Shown: one piece after another, positions 34,950 to 43,111 of the stretch
Layout of the letters: every line of letters starts with the position of its first letter
Numbering within the stretch: position 1 is the stretch's first letter
From: Pelagibacterium montanilacus
GTDB lineage: Bacteria; Pseudomonadota; Alphaproteobacteria; Rhizobiales; Devosiaceae
Reading direction: 5' to 3'
Assembly: GCF_003992665.1 (NCBI RefSeq)
Contig: NZ_RZMX01000017.1
Location: forward strand, 1 to 64,000
Length of the DNA: 64,000 bases
Program-made: the position numbers and the translations under genes
Notes under the pieces: model-generated
What the model was told of the DNA's origin: nothing
Databases searched by the model: none
Seen by the model: the letters and a program-made list of their open reading frames with translations, nothing else

Positions 34950-35765
34950 ATGCTTGATATCCCCGAAATCGTGGCTGCCCCGCAGTCACCACTCCTCACC
35001 ATTCCGAGCCATCGTCTCGGCGGCTCAGCCAAGTCGTTCATGAGCCAGATCCTTGTCGACGCGGGCCACCGCTCGGGCCTTGACCTCAAGATCTTCGAAA
35101 ACGACAGCCAGCGCTTTTACGATCCCTACGCCAGCGTGCAGCATATCCTTTTCCCCCCTACCGACGTGGTCGTTCATGACCCCATCGCGGACGTGCGTGT
35201 CCACTCCGTCCTCGACCGGGCGCTCCTTGAGGCAGGTCCCAATGATTGCCTGATCTATGATACGTCAGCCGCATCGATCAATCGGCTCACTTTCGTGATG
35301 GATCAGCTTGACGTCGCGCTGCGGCTGGTTGCGATGGAACGTCATGCCCTGATTGTCGTTCCGACGTCCGCGCGTGAGGATATCGCGCGCGACGCGCTCG
35401 AGACGTACGAGGTCTGGCGTGACCTTCTGCCGGCGCCGCACCGGGTTGTGCCCGCTGTCAGTCAGCGTGATGGAGACATTCACACGCTCCCCGCAGGCCA
35501 CGATCTGCGCAAGCTCCTCAAGGTTGCAGAGGACGGCGCGTTCCTGATGCCCCAGGTGCCGATGACAATCATCGATGGCATCCGTCGGTCGGGCCTCATG
35601 CTCTTCCGCCTCGGGGATTCACGCAACCCGCTTGAGACCGCGGAGATGGCAAAAAAGATGGGCATGGATCCGACCCTCGTTCAGATGATGCGCCGGGCTG
35701 CCGGGACCATTTTGAGCGAAACCGACGAGCAGATGCGCCGCCTGGGTTTTATCCTCGGGCTGTAG
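34950..35765 (+). CDS. ParA/TraL-like deviant-Walker NTPase
   Basis: 271 residues from ATG 34950; CCGAAAGGAC precedes it. The N-terminal loop IPSHRLGGSAKSFMSQILVD resembles the ParA/MinD deviant Walker A (KGGxxKS), but the signature first Lys is Leu. A later strand LIYDTSAASINRL fits the Walker A'/switch Asp. ERHALIVVPTSAREDIARDA follows a typical ParA-like strand. RP4 TraL and plasmid ParA proteins share this fold. The C-terminus MRRLGFILGL is followed by TAG, with a slippery heptamer G GGT TTT at 35744-35750 opening a -1 frame. Confidence 0.7.
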   Translation: MLDIPEIVAAPQSPLLTIPSHRLGGSAKSFMSQILVDAGHRSGLDLKIFENDSQRFYDPYASVQHILFPPTDVVVHDPIADVRVHSVLDRALLEAGPNDCLIYDTSAASINRLTFVMDQLDVALRLVAMERHALIVVPTSAREDIARDALETYEVWRDLLPAPHRVVPAVSQRDGDIHTLPAGHDLRKLLKVAEDGAFLMPQVPMTIIDGIRRSGLMLFRLGDSRNPLETAEMAKKMGMDPTLVQMMRRAAGTILSETDEQMRRLGFILGL

Positions 35766-35944
35766 CGAGCGGGCCCAGTCACAGCCAGCAGAGCGCTGCG
35801 GCCCTTGCAACGATCGCAGCGCTCGCCGACAGGACCGAACAGGAGCGACAGGTCCTTGGTATCGTCCGCTACCTCGCCCCGGACGCGGTAGAAGACCTTG
35901 TCCTGGGCCGCAGTCCGCTGGCAAGCCAGCACTGCGCGCGGCTG

Positions 35945-36187
35945 TTGATGGAACTGATCGATCAGGGGCGTCATGACAGGACCCTTGATCCGATCCTCAG
36001 GACGATCGAACATCGGGCCGTCCGCTCGGCGGCAAACAAGGTCATCGGCGGGCGCGGCCGGATCAACCGCGCAAATCGGTTTGCCCCGGACCTTGTCCCG
36101 GGCCTCACCAATCTCGCGGTTACCGAGTTGATCCGGCTCAAGCTCGAAAGGGCCTTGCAAAACCTGCGACACAGAACGCGTAAATGA
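35945..36187 (+). CDS. Small basic protein; reading frame open far upstream without a start codon
   Basis: 80 residues from ATG 35945: RTIEHRAVRSAANKVIGGRG, RFAPDLVPGLTNLAVTELIR, ending LQNLRHRTRK. The frame stays open upstream to 35636, and from 35789 reads convincing helical protein (SQQSAAALATIAALADRTEQ, VRYLAPDAVEDLVLGRSPLA), yet has no ATG, GTG or TTG there (only TTG directly before this ATG). It is the -1 frame of the ParA-like gene, so it may be made as a frameshift fusion. Sits just before a strong terminator and the GTGAC array; nucleic-acid binding is plausible. Confidence 0.5.
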   Translation: MMELIDQGRHDRTLDPILRTIEHRAVRSAANKVIGGRGRINRANRFAPDLVPGLTNLAVTELIRLKLERALQNLRHRTRK

Positions 36188-36208
36188 GCTTGAGCTCGCC
36201 CTACCCTC

Positions 36209-36234
36209 ACCCGCGCCACCGGCGCGGGTTTTTT
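36209..36234 (+). terminator. Rho-independent terminator
   Basis: ACCCGCGCC, loop ACC, GGCGCGGGT followed directly by TTTTTT. It closes the ParA-like transcription unit and isolates it from the array and relaxase gene. Confidence 0.9.
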
Positions 36235-36315
36235 GTTGCCCAGGTGCGCGAGAAACAGGGTCGAGGGTGGAGGCGTGAGCCGGGCGGACGTCTTTTCTGC
36301 CTGGGCCCCATGAAT

Positions 36316-36421
36316 GTGACTCCGAGTGACGGTCAGTGACTCTGTGTGACCAGGGCGTGAAACAAAGTGACTCGGTGTGACTGTCCGTGACTTCGGGTGA
36401 CTTCAAGTGACTTCAAGTGAC
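36316..36421 (+). repeat. Eleven-copy GTGAC decamer array
   Basis: GTGAC begins at 36316, 36326, 36336, 36346, 36357 (GTGAA), 36367, 36377, 36387, 36397, 36407 and 36417: ten-bp period with one 11-bp step. The best units are GTGACTTCAA (twice in a row), GTGACTTCGG and GTGACTCGGT. Every motif lies on the same face of B-DNA. It sits between a terminator and the relaxase gene, where a partition centromere, relaxosome loading site or repressor array would be. Not iteron-like in period (those are near 20-22 bp). Confidence 0.95.
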
Positions 36422-36428
36422 CGGACAT

Positions 36429-36446
36429 CTAGTCGGTAAAGACTAG
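36429..36446. repeat. Perfect 6-6-6 inverted repeat (candidate oriT/operator)
   Basis: CTAGTC, GGTAAA, GACTAG. It follows the GTGAC array by 8 bp and precedes the relaxase start by 41 bp. MobV-type origins of transfer have an inverted repeat with the nick in the loop; the loop here does not match the pMV158 TAGTGTGTTA consensus. Confidence 0.6.
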
Positions 36447-36487
36447 AATGATCGGCGTCGACAATTGCAGGAGAAAAAGGTGCGAGA

Positions 36488-37609
36488 ATGCCGAGTCAAT
36501 TTCTGCGACTGAACTGTTATGGCAAGCGGTCCGGCGCGCGGCGCAAGCCCCATGAAAACATCTACGATATCATTGATGAAGCTGCCCGGGCACCCGGGGC
36601 CGCCCCCCATGTGCGCAAGCCAAGACCACCGGTGCATCGATACGGGGCACCGCTCGACAGCCTCAAAAGTCAGATGACCGAATATGCAAAAACCGTTCGC
36701 GACCGGCGCGGGGCACGTATGCGCGAGGATGCGACCATGCTCTATGCGATTGTCGCGAGCTACCCCCGGCCCTGGCGCAAGCTTGCCGAAGGTGAGCCTC
36801 TCGCCCACTACCAGCAATGGCGCGAAAGCGTGATTGCCTGGCTCATTGTACAGTTTGGCGACCATCTTGCCACGATCGTTGAACATCTCGACGAGGGTCA
36901 GCCGCATTTGCATGGCTTTGTCATCCCGCCGGTCTGTCCGCGCCATCGCATCGATCATCGGCTTCATCCCGGCCACGCAGCGCGTGCGGCCGCGCTTGAG
37001 GAGGGCGCGGATCGGCTTGCCGGCGAGCGGGCTTACCGCAATGGCATGCGCGCCTGGCAGCACGATTTCCACGCCGCGGTTTCACGCCCCGCAGGCCATG
37101 ACCGGATCGGACCACGCCGCAAGCGATTCCGGCGCGATGTCGCGCTCATGCGCCAGGCCCAGGATCGCTTCCTTGAACGCGCCGAGACCATCACGGCCCA
37201 GCTGGTGGCACGGCTTGGGGCGAACCCCGACCTCGTCCCGGCCACGGACCATGCCGACCTCGTTGCCTTGGGCGCGATGGTTTCCAATGCGCGCGGCAGG
37301 CTGCTGGCCGGCCGAAACGATGCGCTCGACGAGCTCGACGCAGACCTCGCGGCCCTTTGTGCGCCTCGTGGGCATGAAAACGGATCTGGAACACCAGCAA
37401 ACCAGCCCTTCGCGGAGCCCTGGGCCTGGGACGGCGATCCTCGCTGGGACGACGTCGAGGACCCCGCCCTTGAGATCGACGACGATCCCGATCTTGATGC
37501 CTTTGAGCGTGAGGAGACAGACGGCTGGGATGTCGATGCCGAGGATGGATATGACGATGTCCCCGGTGTCGTGGAGGATTTCGACTTCGATCCACCCGAT
37601 GAGCACTGA
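36488..37609 (+). CDS. MobV/Pre-like relaxase (mobilization protein)
   Basis: 373 residues; AAAAGG lies 7 bp before ATG 36488. It opens with MPSQFLRLNCYGKRSG. The relaxase metal motif is IVEHLDEGQPHLHGFVIPP (HLDExxPHxH), as in plasmid Mob/Pre proteins, preceded by a conserved block WRKLAEGEPLAHYQQWRESV. Arg-rich middle, then a very acidic C-terminal tail (DDDPDLDAFEREETDGWDVD). MobV enzymes nick oriT and stay bound to the 5' end. Expected motif I (HNxR) is only weakly present as PHENI. Assigned by the motif and context. Confidence 0.65.
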   Translation: MPSQFLRLNCYGKRSGARRKPHENIYDIIDEAARAPGAAPHVRKPRPPVHRYGAPLDSLKSQMTEYAKTVRDRRGARMREDATMLYAIVASYPRPWRKLAEGEPLAHYQQWRESVIAWLIVQFGDHLATIVEHLDEGQPHLHGFVIPPVCPRHRIDHRLHPGHAARAAALEEGADRLAGERAYRNGMRAWQHDFHAAVSRPAGHDRIGPRRKRFRRDVALMRQAQDRFLERAETITAQLVARLGANPDLVPATDHADLVALGAMVSNARGRLLAGRNDALDELDADLAALCAPRGHENGSGTPANQPFAEPWAWDGDPRWDDVEDPALEIDDDPDLDAFEREETDGWDVDAEDGYDDVPGVVEDFDFDPPDEH

Positions 37610-37795
37610 CAGGGACCACCGACCCGGGGCGGCAGCGGTGCGTCGATAAGCAGTCAGGAGGAGTTCTGGCAAGGCGCCGCCGCCCCGGGCGAGGGCCAAG
37701 ACACGCTCGAAGGCACATCGGCACTCGAGGACCGCGTGTCGTTGCCAGACAATTGCATATGTTGCCGGTAGCACCAAGCCCCGGCACCCGACCGA

Positions 37796-38332
37796 TCAGG
37801 TCTTGTCACCTTTGGGCGTCACATCCTTGATTGCCGCCTGCAACAAGAACGCAACATTCTCTGCGGTGAATTTGTATCCCTTCCCGTCGGGGATCCGGTT
37901 GGCCGAGATCGGGTATTTGGGCCGGCGCGGATCGATGCCCGCGACACGAAACCTGTCCCGGCCCGTCGAAAACTCTCGACCGAAATCGTCTGGCGAGAGG
38001 CCAAACTCTTCAGCAAGCGCTTCAAACATCATGCGGTCGGGGTCCATCGTCGAGCCATCGGGCAGGGCAATGGAAACACGTGCGCCAAATTCGAAGTTCC
38101 AGCGCAGGTCCATCGCTTGCACACCCAGCCCCTCAGCCACGAGACCGCGCCGCGCGGCCACCTCAGAACACGCGCGCACCATTTCGTCCTCGAGCGTCCT
38201 AGACAGGCTGGGGGTCAGGTGCCGCGGGGGAAGCGGTTCCCGGCATCGTTGGCTCCTTCTGTCTGACTCCACATTCTGCGCACACTGGCACACACCCGCA
38301 GCTTGGTGAACGCGCAAGTCCGGGCAATCCAC
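37796..38332 (-). CDS. Hypothetical protein (plasmid-type)
   Basis: Up to 178 residues; the conserved-looking part begins near SRTLEDEMVRACSEVAARRG. Then LRWNFEFGARVSIALPDGST, FGLSPDDFGREFSTGRDRFR and GKGYKFTAENVAFLLQAAIK. The tail looks like a DNA-binding or processing accessory domain but matches nothing I can name. Convergent with the relaxase gene, 186 bp apart. The first 40 codons may be spurious, so the true start may be closer to 38215. Confidence 0.6.
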   Translation of the reverse strand: MDCPDLRVHQAAGVCQCAQNVESDRRSQRCREPLPPRHLTPSLSRTLEDEMVRACSEVAARRGLVAEGLGVQAMDLRWNFEFGARVSIALPDGSTMDPDRMMFEALAEEFGLSPDDFGREFSTGRDRFRVAGIDPRRPKYPISANRIPDGKGYKFTAENVAFLLQAAIKDVTPKGDKT

Positions 38333-38791
38333 CTGTCACTTCACTCGCCGGGTGGACGTCACGGCTGAGCCCGAGCGGCCTTTGGCAAACTGCTATGACG
38401 ATCTGCTCGAGCGGTCACCATCAAGGCGGTTCCATTTTGGTACCGATGCCCTGCCCGATTGCAAGCGCAAGGCTCAAATCACGGCGTTCCTGCTTTGAAC
38501 CGCTCGCCAACCCGGGGGGGGGGGCTCGCAGTTGAGCGGGGGCATGTCAGTAGCCAGGGCCAGTTCCCACGCACCTGCAGACCACAGGACCGGAGGTTTT
38601 AGAACCAGGGGTCACGAAAGCGCACTGGCTCGGTTTCTTGCGCGAGCGTTTCGGCAAGGCATTGAGGCGCACAATGGTCTGGTCAGGTGGCCAAGAGGAA
38701 AATACAAGTACTCTTTTTGGGCCACCAGCACGAGAGAACAACGACTTGGAGTTCCCCATCTAATTCCACCAAACCAGGGAGTTCGCATGTT
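38333..38791. other. Non-coding boundary of the plasmid-type block, with G11 tract
   Basis: No credible gene. Contains CCC followed by eleven G at 38514-38524. A short frame reading RFHFGTDALPDCKRKAQ near 38430-38500 may be a gene tail. The downstream Dpp operon ends at 38792. Confidence 0.5.
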
Positions 38792-39793
38792 CTAACTGCG
38801 GTGCCAGCAGGCGACGGAATGGCCGGGGGCCACTTCCACGAGTGGCGGTGATTTTTCGCGGCACATCTGGGTGGCGAGGGGGCAGCGGGAGGCGAAGCGG
38901 CAGCCGGGCTGAGGGTTGGCGATATCGGGCACCTCGCCCTCGCAGGCAATGCGCTCGCGGGCGCGCTGGAGGGCCGGGTTGGCGACCGGCACCGCCGACA
39001 GGAGCGCTTCGGTATAGGGGTGCCTTGGGCGCTCGTAGATGTCGTCCCGGTCGGCAATCTCGACCAGCCTTCCGGCATAGAGAATGGCCACCCGATGGGA
39101 GATGTGGCGCACGATGGAGAGATCGTGGGCGATGAAGATGTAGCTGAGCTTGAGCTGGCGCTGCAGGCTCTGCATCAGATTGACCACCTGGGCACGCACC
39201 GAGACGTCGAGCGCGGAGACCGGCTCGTCGGCGACCACGAGATCGGGCTTGAGCGCAAGCGCACGCGCGATGCCGATGCGCTGGCGCTGGCCGCCCGAAA
39301 AGGCATGGGGATACCGGCTCGCCGCATCGGCCGGCAGGCCCACGAGATCGAGCAGTTCGACCACCTGATCGCGCGCCGCCTCTGCCGATTTGACCACGCC
39401 ATGCACGATCAATGGTTCGGCGACCGCATCGAGAATGCGCATGCGCGGGTTGAGGCTGGCATAGGGGTCCTGCAGGACGAGTTGCATGCCCGCGCGCAGC
39501 CGGCGCAGCTTTTCGCCCTTGAGGGTGGTGATATCGGTGCCCTTGAAGATGATCTGGCCGGTGGCCGAATCGATCCGGCGCAGGATGGCACGCCCGGCGG
39601 TGGTCTTGCCCGATCCGGATTCGCCTACAAGGCCCAGCGTTTCACCGGGACGTACGTCGAACGAGACGCCCTCGAGGGCCGAGATCGGGCGCGGGCGGGA
39701 CCAGAATCCCTTGGACCGGGTCAGATAATTAACCCCCAGGCTGCGCACACGCAGGGTCGGCAGCACCGTTGGAGAGGTCTCGTGCTCGCTCAC
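38792..39793 (-). CDS. Dipeptide/oligopeptide ABC ATPase (DppF/OppF-like)
   Basis: 333 residues from GTG 39793, which overlaps the upstream stop as GTGA. Walker [17 protein letters not shown]-loop [16 protein letters not shown], signature [20 protein letters not shown], Walker [20 protein letters not shown]-loop FIAHDLSIVRHISHR, and the C-terminal Cys-rich oligo_HPY motif CRFASRCPLATQMC. Last gene of cluster B importer. The frame's further extension to 39904 overlaps the partner gene and was rejected. Confidence 0.94.
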   Translation of the reverse strand: MSEHETSPTVLPTLRVRSLGVNYLTRSKGFWSRPRPISALEGVSFDVRPGETLGLVGESGSGKTTAGRAILRRIDSATGQIIFKGTDITTLKGEKLRRLRAGMQLVLQDPYASLNPRMRILDAVAEPLIVHGVVKSAEAARDQVVELLDLVGLPADAASRYPHAFSGGQRQRIGIARALALKPDLVVADEPVSALDVSVRAQVVNLMQSLQRQLKLSYIFIAHDLSIVRHISHRVAILYAGRLVEIADRDDIYERPRHPYTEALLSAVPVANPALQRARERIACEGEVPDIANPQPGCRFASRCPLATQMCREKSPPLVEVAPGHSVACWHRS

Positions 39794-40809
39794 AGCCCGG
39801 CCTCCTGCGCGCGGGTTGCGCCCATGGACCATGCGTCGGCCCCTGCCTTCCAGCAGCGCACGGCGCTTCCCTTCCACGCCTCGGCCGGCGGCGCCTGCCG
39901 GCACGCGTCCACACCAATGGGACAGCGCGGCAGGAAGGGGCAGCCCGGCTGCGGATCGATGAGCCGGGGGGGAATGCCATCGATGGACATCAGCGTGTCC
40001 TCGGTCCCTTCGAGACTAGGGGTCGAACGCAGCAGCCCCTGCGTATAGGGATGCCCGGGATCCTCAAAGATGGTGTCGACGTCTCCGGTCTCGACGATCC
40101 GGCCCGCATACATCACCGCAACCCGGTTGCAGATCCCGGCCACCACGCCCAGATCATGGGTGATCAGGATGATGGCGAGGCCCAGTTCTTTCTGCAGTCT
40201 GGCCAGCAATTCAAGGATCTGCGCCTGAATCGTGACATCGAGCGCCGTGGTGGGCTCGTCGGCGATCAGCAGTTCGGGCTCGCAGGAAATGGCCATGGCT
40301 ATCATGACGCGCTGGCGCATGCCGCCCGAAAGCTCGTGGGGGTACTGGTCGAGCCGGCGCGCGGGGGCGGAAAGGCCCACGGCGCCCAGCAGCTCCTCGG
40401 CCCGCCGGCGCGCCTGGACGTGAGTGAAGCCCAGATGATAGCGCATGGCTTCGCCGATCTGGTCGCCGACGGTCATGAGCGGATTGAGCGAGGTCATGGG
40501 GTCCTGGAAAATCATGGCGATGTTCTTGCCGCGGACGCTGCGGGCATAGCGCTCGCCCTTGCGCCCGAGCAGCGAAGTGCCGCACCAGCGCACGTCGCCC
40601 CCGGTGATGGCGCCCGGCGGGGAGATCAGCCCCATCACCGCCTGGGCCGAGACGCTCTTGCCGGACCCCGACTCCCCCACCAGCCCGAGCGTTTCGCCCT
40701 TGTGCACGACAAGCGAGACCTCGTTGATGGCCTGCACGAGTCCGGCCCGGGAGGCGAAATCCACCCTCAAGCCATCGACCTCGAGCAAAGGTGCCGTCTG
40801 CGCGCTCAT
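39790..40809 (-). CDS. Dipeptide/oligopeptide ABC ATPase (DppD/OppD-like)
   Basis: 339 residues. Walker [16 protein letters not shown]-loop [14 protein letters not shown], signature [20 protein letters not shown], Walker [20 protein letters not shown]-loop [17 protein letters not shown]-terminal [14 protein letters not shown]. Pairs with the downstream DppF-like ATPase; start overlaps the permease stop (ATGA). Confidence 0.95.
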   Translation of the reverse strand: MSAQTAPLLEVDGLRVDFASRAGLVQAINEVSLVVHKGETLGLVGESGSGKSVSAQAVMGLISPPGAITGGDVRWCGTSLLGRKGERYARSVRGKNIAMIFQDPMTSLNPLMTVGDQIGEAMRYHLGFTHVQARRRAEELLGAVGLSAPARRLDQYPHELSGGMRQRVMIAMAISCEPELLIADEPTTALDVTIQAQILELLARLQKELGLAIILITHDLGVVAGICNRVAVMYAGRIVETGDVDTIFEDPGHPYTQGLLRSTPSLEGTEDTLMSIDGIPPRLIDPQPGCPFLPRCPIGVDACRQAPPAEAWKGSAVRCWKAGADAWSMGATRAQEAGL

Positions 40810-41774
40810 CGCACCACCGCCCTGTCCTCGGCGGGCCGCACCATGCGCCGCGCGGCCCTCGAATATGCGAACCGCTTTTCACGCTCCTGAGGGTCTGTTG
40901 TGACCCGGACCCAGTTGGCGAAAAGGTTGATCGAGAGCACCGTCAGGACAATGCCGAGCCCGGGAAAGGTGATGAGCCACCATGCAATGAAAATGTAATC
41001 GCGTCCCGAGGCCACATCGAGGCCCCAACTCGTGGCCGGCGGCTGGACACCCAGCCCGAGGAACGAGACCGCGGCTTCGGCCAGAACGATGTTGGTGAAT
41101 TCGAGAATACCCAACGTGAGCAGCGGGGTGACCAGATTGGGCAGAATGTGCCGGAATATGATGCGGCGCGGCCGGCACCCCATGACCGAGGCCGCTTCCA
41201 CATAGGGCACCTGGCGCACGGACATGACGATGGAGCGCACCTGACGGGCATAGATCATCCAGTTGGTGATCGAGAGCACGATGATCATGGTCAGCGTGCT
41301 GGGCCCAAGAACCGAGACGATCAGAAGGATCATGAGGATGCCGGGGAACGAGACCTGGATATCGACGATGCGCATCAGGACGCCATCCACGCGCCCGCCC
41401 GCATAGCCGGCGACGAGCCCCACGATCACCCCGATGGTGCCGGCGATCAGAACCACCGATGCCCCGATCAGCAGCGTGGAGCGCGCGCCCCAGATGACGC
41501 GGGAGAGCACGTCGCGGCCCAGATTGTCGGTGCCCAGGATATGGTTCCAGTCGCCATTGGCGAGCCAGACGGGCGGCTGGAGCCGGGCCATCACATTCTG
41601 GGCCGCCGGATCGTAGGGCGCGATCCAGGGCGCAAGCAGCGCCATGGCCGTGATCAGGGCGATGACGAGGAAACCGATGAACCCGGCCTTGTCATGCCAG
41701 AGCTCGGAGACGAGGCCGCCCAGGATGGCCAGTCTCTTCGGGGTCTGCGGCTTTGAGGAAAGACGGTCGGCCAT
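40806..41774 (-). CDS. Peptide-type ABC permease (DppC-like)
   Basis: 322 residues with N-terminal OppC_N segment, six helices, HILGTDNLGRDVLSRVIWGA, and the cytoplasmic coupling loop VEAASVMGCRPRRIIFRHIL. Its start shares a base with the DppB-like stop, so the two permeases are translated together. Typical DppC length. Confidence 0.95.
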   Translation of the reverse strand: MADRLSSKPQTPKRLAILGGLVSELWHDKAGFIGFLVIALITAMALLAPWIAPYDPAAQNVMARLQPPVWLANGDWNHILGTDNLGRDVLSRVIWGARSTLLIGASVVLIAGTIGVIVGLVAGYAGGRVDGVLMRIVDIQVSFPGILMILLIVSVLGPSTLTMIIVLSITNWMIYARQVRSIVMSVRQVPYVEAASVMGCRPRRIIFRHILPNLVTPLLTLGILEFTNIVLAEAAVSFLGLGVQPPATSWGLDVASGRDYIFIAWWLITFPGLGIVLTVLSINLFANWVRVTTDPQEREKRFAYSRAARRMVRPAEDRAVVR

Positions 41775-42694
41775 CAGTTGAGGTTGATCCTTGGGTCGAT
41801 CATCTTGAAGACGATATCGAGCACGATGTTGATGAGGACGATGAGCAGCGCGATGACGAACACGATGGCCTGCATCAGGAACAGATCGCCCCTCTGGATC
41901 GCCTGAACCGCAGTGAGCCCGAGCCCGGGCCAGGCAAAGACCGTTTCGACAACCACCGTGTATCCGGCCAGCGTCGTGATCAGCTCCCAGCCGGCGAGGG
42001 TCATATAGGAAATCAGGATATTGCGCAGGGTATGAACGCGCAGGATGCGGGTGAAGGGCAGGCCCTTGGCCCTGACCGTGCGCACATAGTGCTGGTTGAG
42101 CTCGTCGATCATCGATGAGCGCACCAGCATGGTCAACCGCGCCAGGGGCGTGAGCGCAAGCGTGAGGGCCGGCAGCACGAGGTGCAGCGGCGTGCCCATG
42201 CCCGAAGTGGGCAGCAGCTTGAGCTGGACCGAAAACACCACGATCAGCAGGAGGCCCACCCAGAACTGGGGCATCGAGAGCCCCAGCAATCCCGCGCTAA
42301 CGATGAACCGGTCGAGGAACCCTCCGGGCCGAAGCGCCGCGATCATCCCAAGCGGGATCGACAAGAGGATGGCAAAGCCCAACCCCGTGCCGATCAGCAT
42401 CAGCGTCAAGGGCAGCCGCTCGAACACCACTTCGATCGCCGGGCGGCGCTGCCAGAGACTTTCGCCAAAGTCGAAGGTGGCCAGATCACCGAGGAAGCGG
42501 ATGAACTGAACGAAAAGCGGCTGGTCGAGCCCGATCTCCTGGGCGAAGGCCATGCGCTGTTCGGCGCTGGCCGAGAGGGGCAGCATGAGGCTGACGGGGT
42601 CGCCGAACAGGCGCGTGACCGCAAAGACGGTAAAGCTGACGCCAAGGACGACAAGCAGGCCGTGCCACAACCGGCAAACGATGAATGACCCCAT
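41774..42694 (-). CDS. Peptide-type ABC permease (DppB-like)
   Basis: 306 residues. MGSFIVCRLWHGLLVVLGVS is the usual first helix; PTSGMGTPLHLVLPALTLAL and YVRTVRAKGLPFTRILRVHT (EAA-type loop) follow; the tail is DIVFKMIDPRINLN. First gene of the BCDF set. The binding protein is 417 bp upstream, separated by a hairpin that would lower expression of the membrane components relative to the receptor. Confidence 0.95.
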   Translation of the reverse strand: MGSFIVCRLWHGLLVVLGVSFTVFAVTRLFGDPVSLMLPLSASAEQRMAFAQEIGLDQPLFVQFIRFLGDLATFDFGESLWQRRPAIEVVFERLPLTLMLIGTGLGFAILLSIPLGMIAALRPGGFLDRFIVSAGLLGLSMPQFWVGLLLIVVFSVQLKLLPTSGMGTPLHLVLPALTLALTPLARLTMLVRSSMIDELNQHYVRTVRAKGLPFTRILRVHTLRNILISYMTLAGWELITTLAGYTVVVETVFAWPGLGLTAVQAIQRGDLFLMQAIVFVIALLIVLINIVLDIVFKMIDPRINLN

Positions 42695-43111
42695 ATTACC
42701 CCTTTTCGGCCAGAGACACCAATGCGCCGTCCGGTCCTGTGCTCACGCGGCTGAAGGCCCACCAGCGGTGCCCCCCGCCCGCGATCCGCAGCCATGCGCC
42801 TTGCCTCGGACGATACTGACACAACGCCCGTGACCCACAGGCAAAGACCATCTGAGGCCCTGCGTCAAAGAGTTCGTGCGCGTTTAGCACAAAATATAAC
42901 CCTGTCCCGGAAATTGCGCGCTTTTCTTGCACGTGCCGGATCGCCCGTGTTTCTCCTGTCGGCCTTCCTGCTGGCAAGGACGGTCAGCCGGGTCCTGGGG
43001 CCGGCAGGGCGATTGTCAACGCGCGGAGGGAAGGTTCGCGCGGGCCCTCAAACGCGAAAGCCGCCTGCCGTTTGGGGCAGACGGCTTTGCCTGTCGGGGA
43101 CCGGCCGGATG
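42695..43111. other. Intergenic region between binding protein and DppB-like permease
   Basis: Holds the hairpin at 43057-43088 and probably a secondary promoter for the BCDF genes. A 93-codon minus frame (42977-42696) ends just before dppB but has no family resemblance or ribosome-binding site. Confidence 0.5.
43057..43088 (-). terminator. Terminator/attenuator hairpin after the binding-protein gene
   Basis: On the minus strand AAAGCCGTCTGCC, short loop, GGCAGGCGGCTTT (one mismatch). Few U follow, so read-through into dppB is likely: a common way to give excess receptor. Confidence 0.7.

Noticed and set aside
36316-36421. CRISPR array
   Set aside because: Units are 10 bp with no unique spacers and no cas genes nearby.
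36316-36421. Replication iterons
   Set aside because: Period of 10 bp is too short, no AT-rich segment or Rep gene lies next to it; not fully excluded.
38560-38660. tRNA-like sequence near the G11 tract
   Set aside because: No T-loop GGTTCRA motif or cloverleaf pairing could be drawn.
42696-42977. 93-codon minus frame before dppB
   Set aside because: No start context, no family, likely chance frame in the intergenic region.
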